From an uncultured Clostridium sp. (lineage in GTDB: Bacteria; Bacillota; Clostridia; UBA1212; UBA1255): a stretch of 7,980 nt of DNA. Numbering within the stretch: position 1 is the stretch's first letter; each line of letters begins with the position of its first letter. This document shows, piece by piece, positions 7,523 to 7,980 of this stretch. The stretch covers positions 1 to 7,980 of the forward strand of contig USLW01000081.1 of assembly GCA_900555605.1 (NCBI GenBank), written 5' to 3'. The position numbers and the translations under genes were made by a program. The notes under the pieces are model-generated. The model did no database searches. It was not told the DNA's origin and saw only the letters and a program-made list of their open reading frames with translations.

Positions 7523-7551
7523 ATTGTAACATTACCCGCTGAAAGTGTCAA
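7523..7551 (-). promoter_or_regulatory. Vegetative-sigma promoter of the E2-E3-E1-regulator operon
   Basis: On the minus strand, TTGACA (7551-7546) and TACAAT (7528-7523) are separated by exactly 17 bases, with TG one base before the -10 (an extended -10). That is five or six of six matches in both boxes. The predicted start is near 7516, giving a leader of about 70 bases before ATG 7445. No sigma-54 GG-N10-GC element of the kind used by many acetoin operons was seen. Confidence 0.85.
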
Positions 7552-7554
7552 TGG

Positions 7555-7587
7555 ATATCTGTATTTTCTTCGAAGCAAAATATCTGT
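7555..7587. promoter_or_regulatory. Direct and inverted repeats upstream of the -35 box
   Basis: ATATCTGT occurs at 7555-7562 and again at 7580-7587. Between the copies is an imperfect palindrome, ATTTT-CTTCGAAG-C-AAAAT (7563-7581), with a perfect CTTCGAAG core (7568-7575). The core is centred about 55 bases before the predicted transcription start, a usual place for an activator site. Whether a protein binds it is unknown; it could also be AT-rich chance structure between the upstream terminator and the promoter. Confidence 0.3.
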
Positions 7588-7596
7588 TTTTTTATA

Positions 7597-7621
7597 CAAA
7601 AAAACGGCCTTAACGGGCCGT
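7597..7621 (-). terminator. Intrinsic terminator after the upstream partial gene
   Basis: Read on the minus strand, ACGGCC (7621-7616), loop CGTTAA, and GGCCGT (7609-7604) form a 6-bp GC-rich stem followed directly by a run of seven T (ending at 7598, counting the last T of the stem). It lies 55 bases after the stop codon of the partial gene and before the dehydrogenase promoter, so it separates the two transcription units. Confidence 0.85.
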
Positions 7622-7675
7622 GTGCTTTTGTGCGGGTGCAAGTCCCTGCTTTTTCGGAAACAGCTGCAGTTGCTT

Positions 7676-7980
7676 TTAATTCAGTGCTTTCCACAGCGTA
7701 TTGCATTCGGATTCCAACGTTCGGATTTCATCCTCCAGAGGGTACGCGCCGACTGTGACCCGGAGCAGAAGCTTTTCTATATTATTTTCGATCAAATTGG
7801 AAACTTGAACCGGCATGCGGCACTCCGTCTGTCCGGCTACGGTGGAGTCAAAGCTGTGCGGCAGGAATGCCGACCAGTTTTTGTCAGCCCAGGTCGGATG
7901 CGCCGGATACCTCCAAAAGGCAGCGTCTGCCATAGATGCTTTGGTCGGTACGCCGGTGCCGGGGGTGCCGTTATAGGCGG
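7676..7980 (-). CDS. C-terminal part of a probable ABC-transporter extracellular solute-binding protein
   Basis: The reading frame is open to the window edge; the last 100 residues and the TAA stop are visible and the start is outside. The visible part begins AYNGTPGTGVPTKASMADAA, has an aromatic-rich stretch (FWRYPAHPTWADKNWSAFL), and ends in an amphipathic helix-rich tail (VSNLIENNIEKLLLRV, then YPLEDEIRTLESECNTLWKAL). The G-x-P-T-K motif, the VSNLIENNI-type helix and the final helix ending in a short Lys/Leu tail resemble the C-terminus of family 1 sugar-binding lipoproteins of ABC importers. This is recognised by style and not by a decisive motif, and the lipoprotein signal is not visible. 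An internal Met at 7933 is probably not the start because the frame and the family-like sequence continue upstream of it. The terminator after it suggests it is the last gene of its own unit. Confidence 0.6.
   Translation of the reverse strand, partial: AYNGTPGTGVPTKASMADAAFWRYPAHPTWADKNWSAFLPHSFDSTVAGQTECRMPVQVSNLIENNIEKLLLRVTVGAYPLEDEIRTLESECNTLWKALN

Noticed and set aside
7537..7552. Possible CcpA cre site (CTGAAAGTGTCAA) over the -35
   Set aside because: It resembles the cre flanks but lacks the central CG that defines the site, so catabolite control cannot be claimed from it.

Overview
The window most likely comes from a low-to-middle GC Gram-positive anaerobe of the Clostridia type. 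This is inferred from strong GGAGG ribosome binding sites, a consensus vegetative-sigma promoter, an intrinsic terminator with a T-run, a YkwD-like SH3/CAP secreted protein and a clostridial-style fused E1 dehydrogenase. No rRNA or other taxonomic marker is present, so this is a judgement from gene style. Every gene I can support is on the minus strand, so the biological reading order runs from high to low coordinates.

Reading order: (1) 7980-7676, the last 100 residues of a protein that starts outside the window and looks like the C-terminus of an ABC-transporter extracellular solute-binding protein. It is closed by an intrinsic terminator at 7597-7621. (2) 7622-7446, an intergenic control region with a near-perfect promoter (TTGACA, 17 bp, TACAAT) and a 17-bp palindrome just after the predicted transcription start. 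(3) 7445-960, a four-gene unit in one orientation: E2 acyltransferase with two lipoyl domains, E3 dihydrolipoamide dehydrogenase, a single-chain E1 with the alpha and beta subunits fused (823 residues), and a DeoR/GlpR-family repressor. Gaps are 45, 71 and about 31 bp with no terminator between them. (4) 959-864, a short spacer with a TATAAT-bearing promoter. (5) 863-102, a secreted protein with an SH3-like and a CAP (SCP/YkwD) domain, followed by a strong hairpin at the window edge.

Together E1, E2 and E3 make a complete lipoate-dependent 2-oxoacid/acetoin dehydrogenase complex. E1 decarboxylates or cleaves the substrate on thiamine diphosphate and reductively acylates the E2 lipoyl arms; the E2 core transfers the acyl group to CoA; E3 reoxidises dihydrolipoamide with NAD+. 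The substrate cannot be read from the sequence. The E1 differs from textbook pyruvate and acetoin E1 enzymes by two insertions in its alpha half. The linked DeoR-type regulator, a family that usually senses sugar phosphates, and the adjacent likely solute-binding protein make a carbohydrate-derived or acetoin-like substrate worth testing. The most notable points are the gene order E2-E3-E1-regulator, the unusual E1, and the compact promoter/operator architecture.
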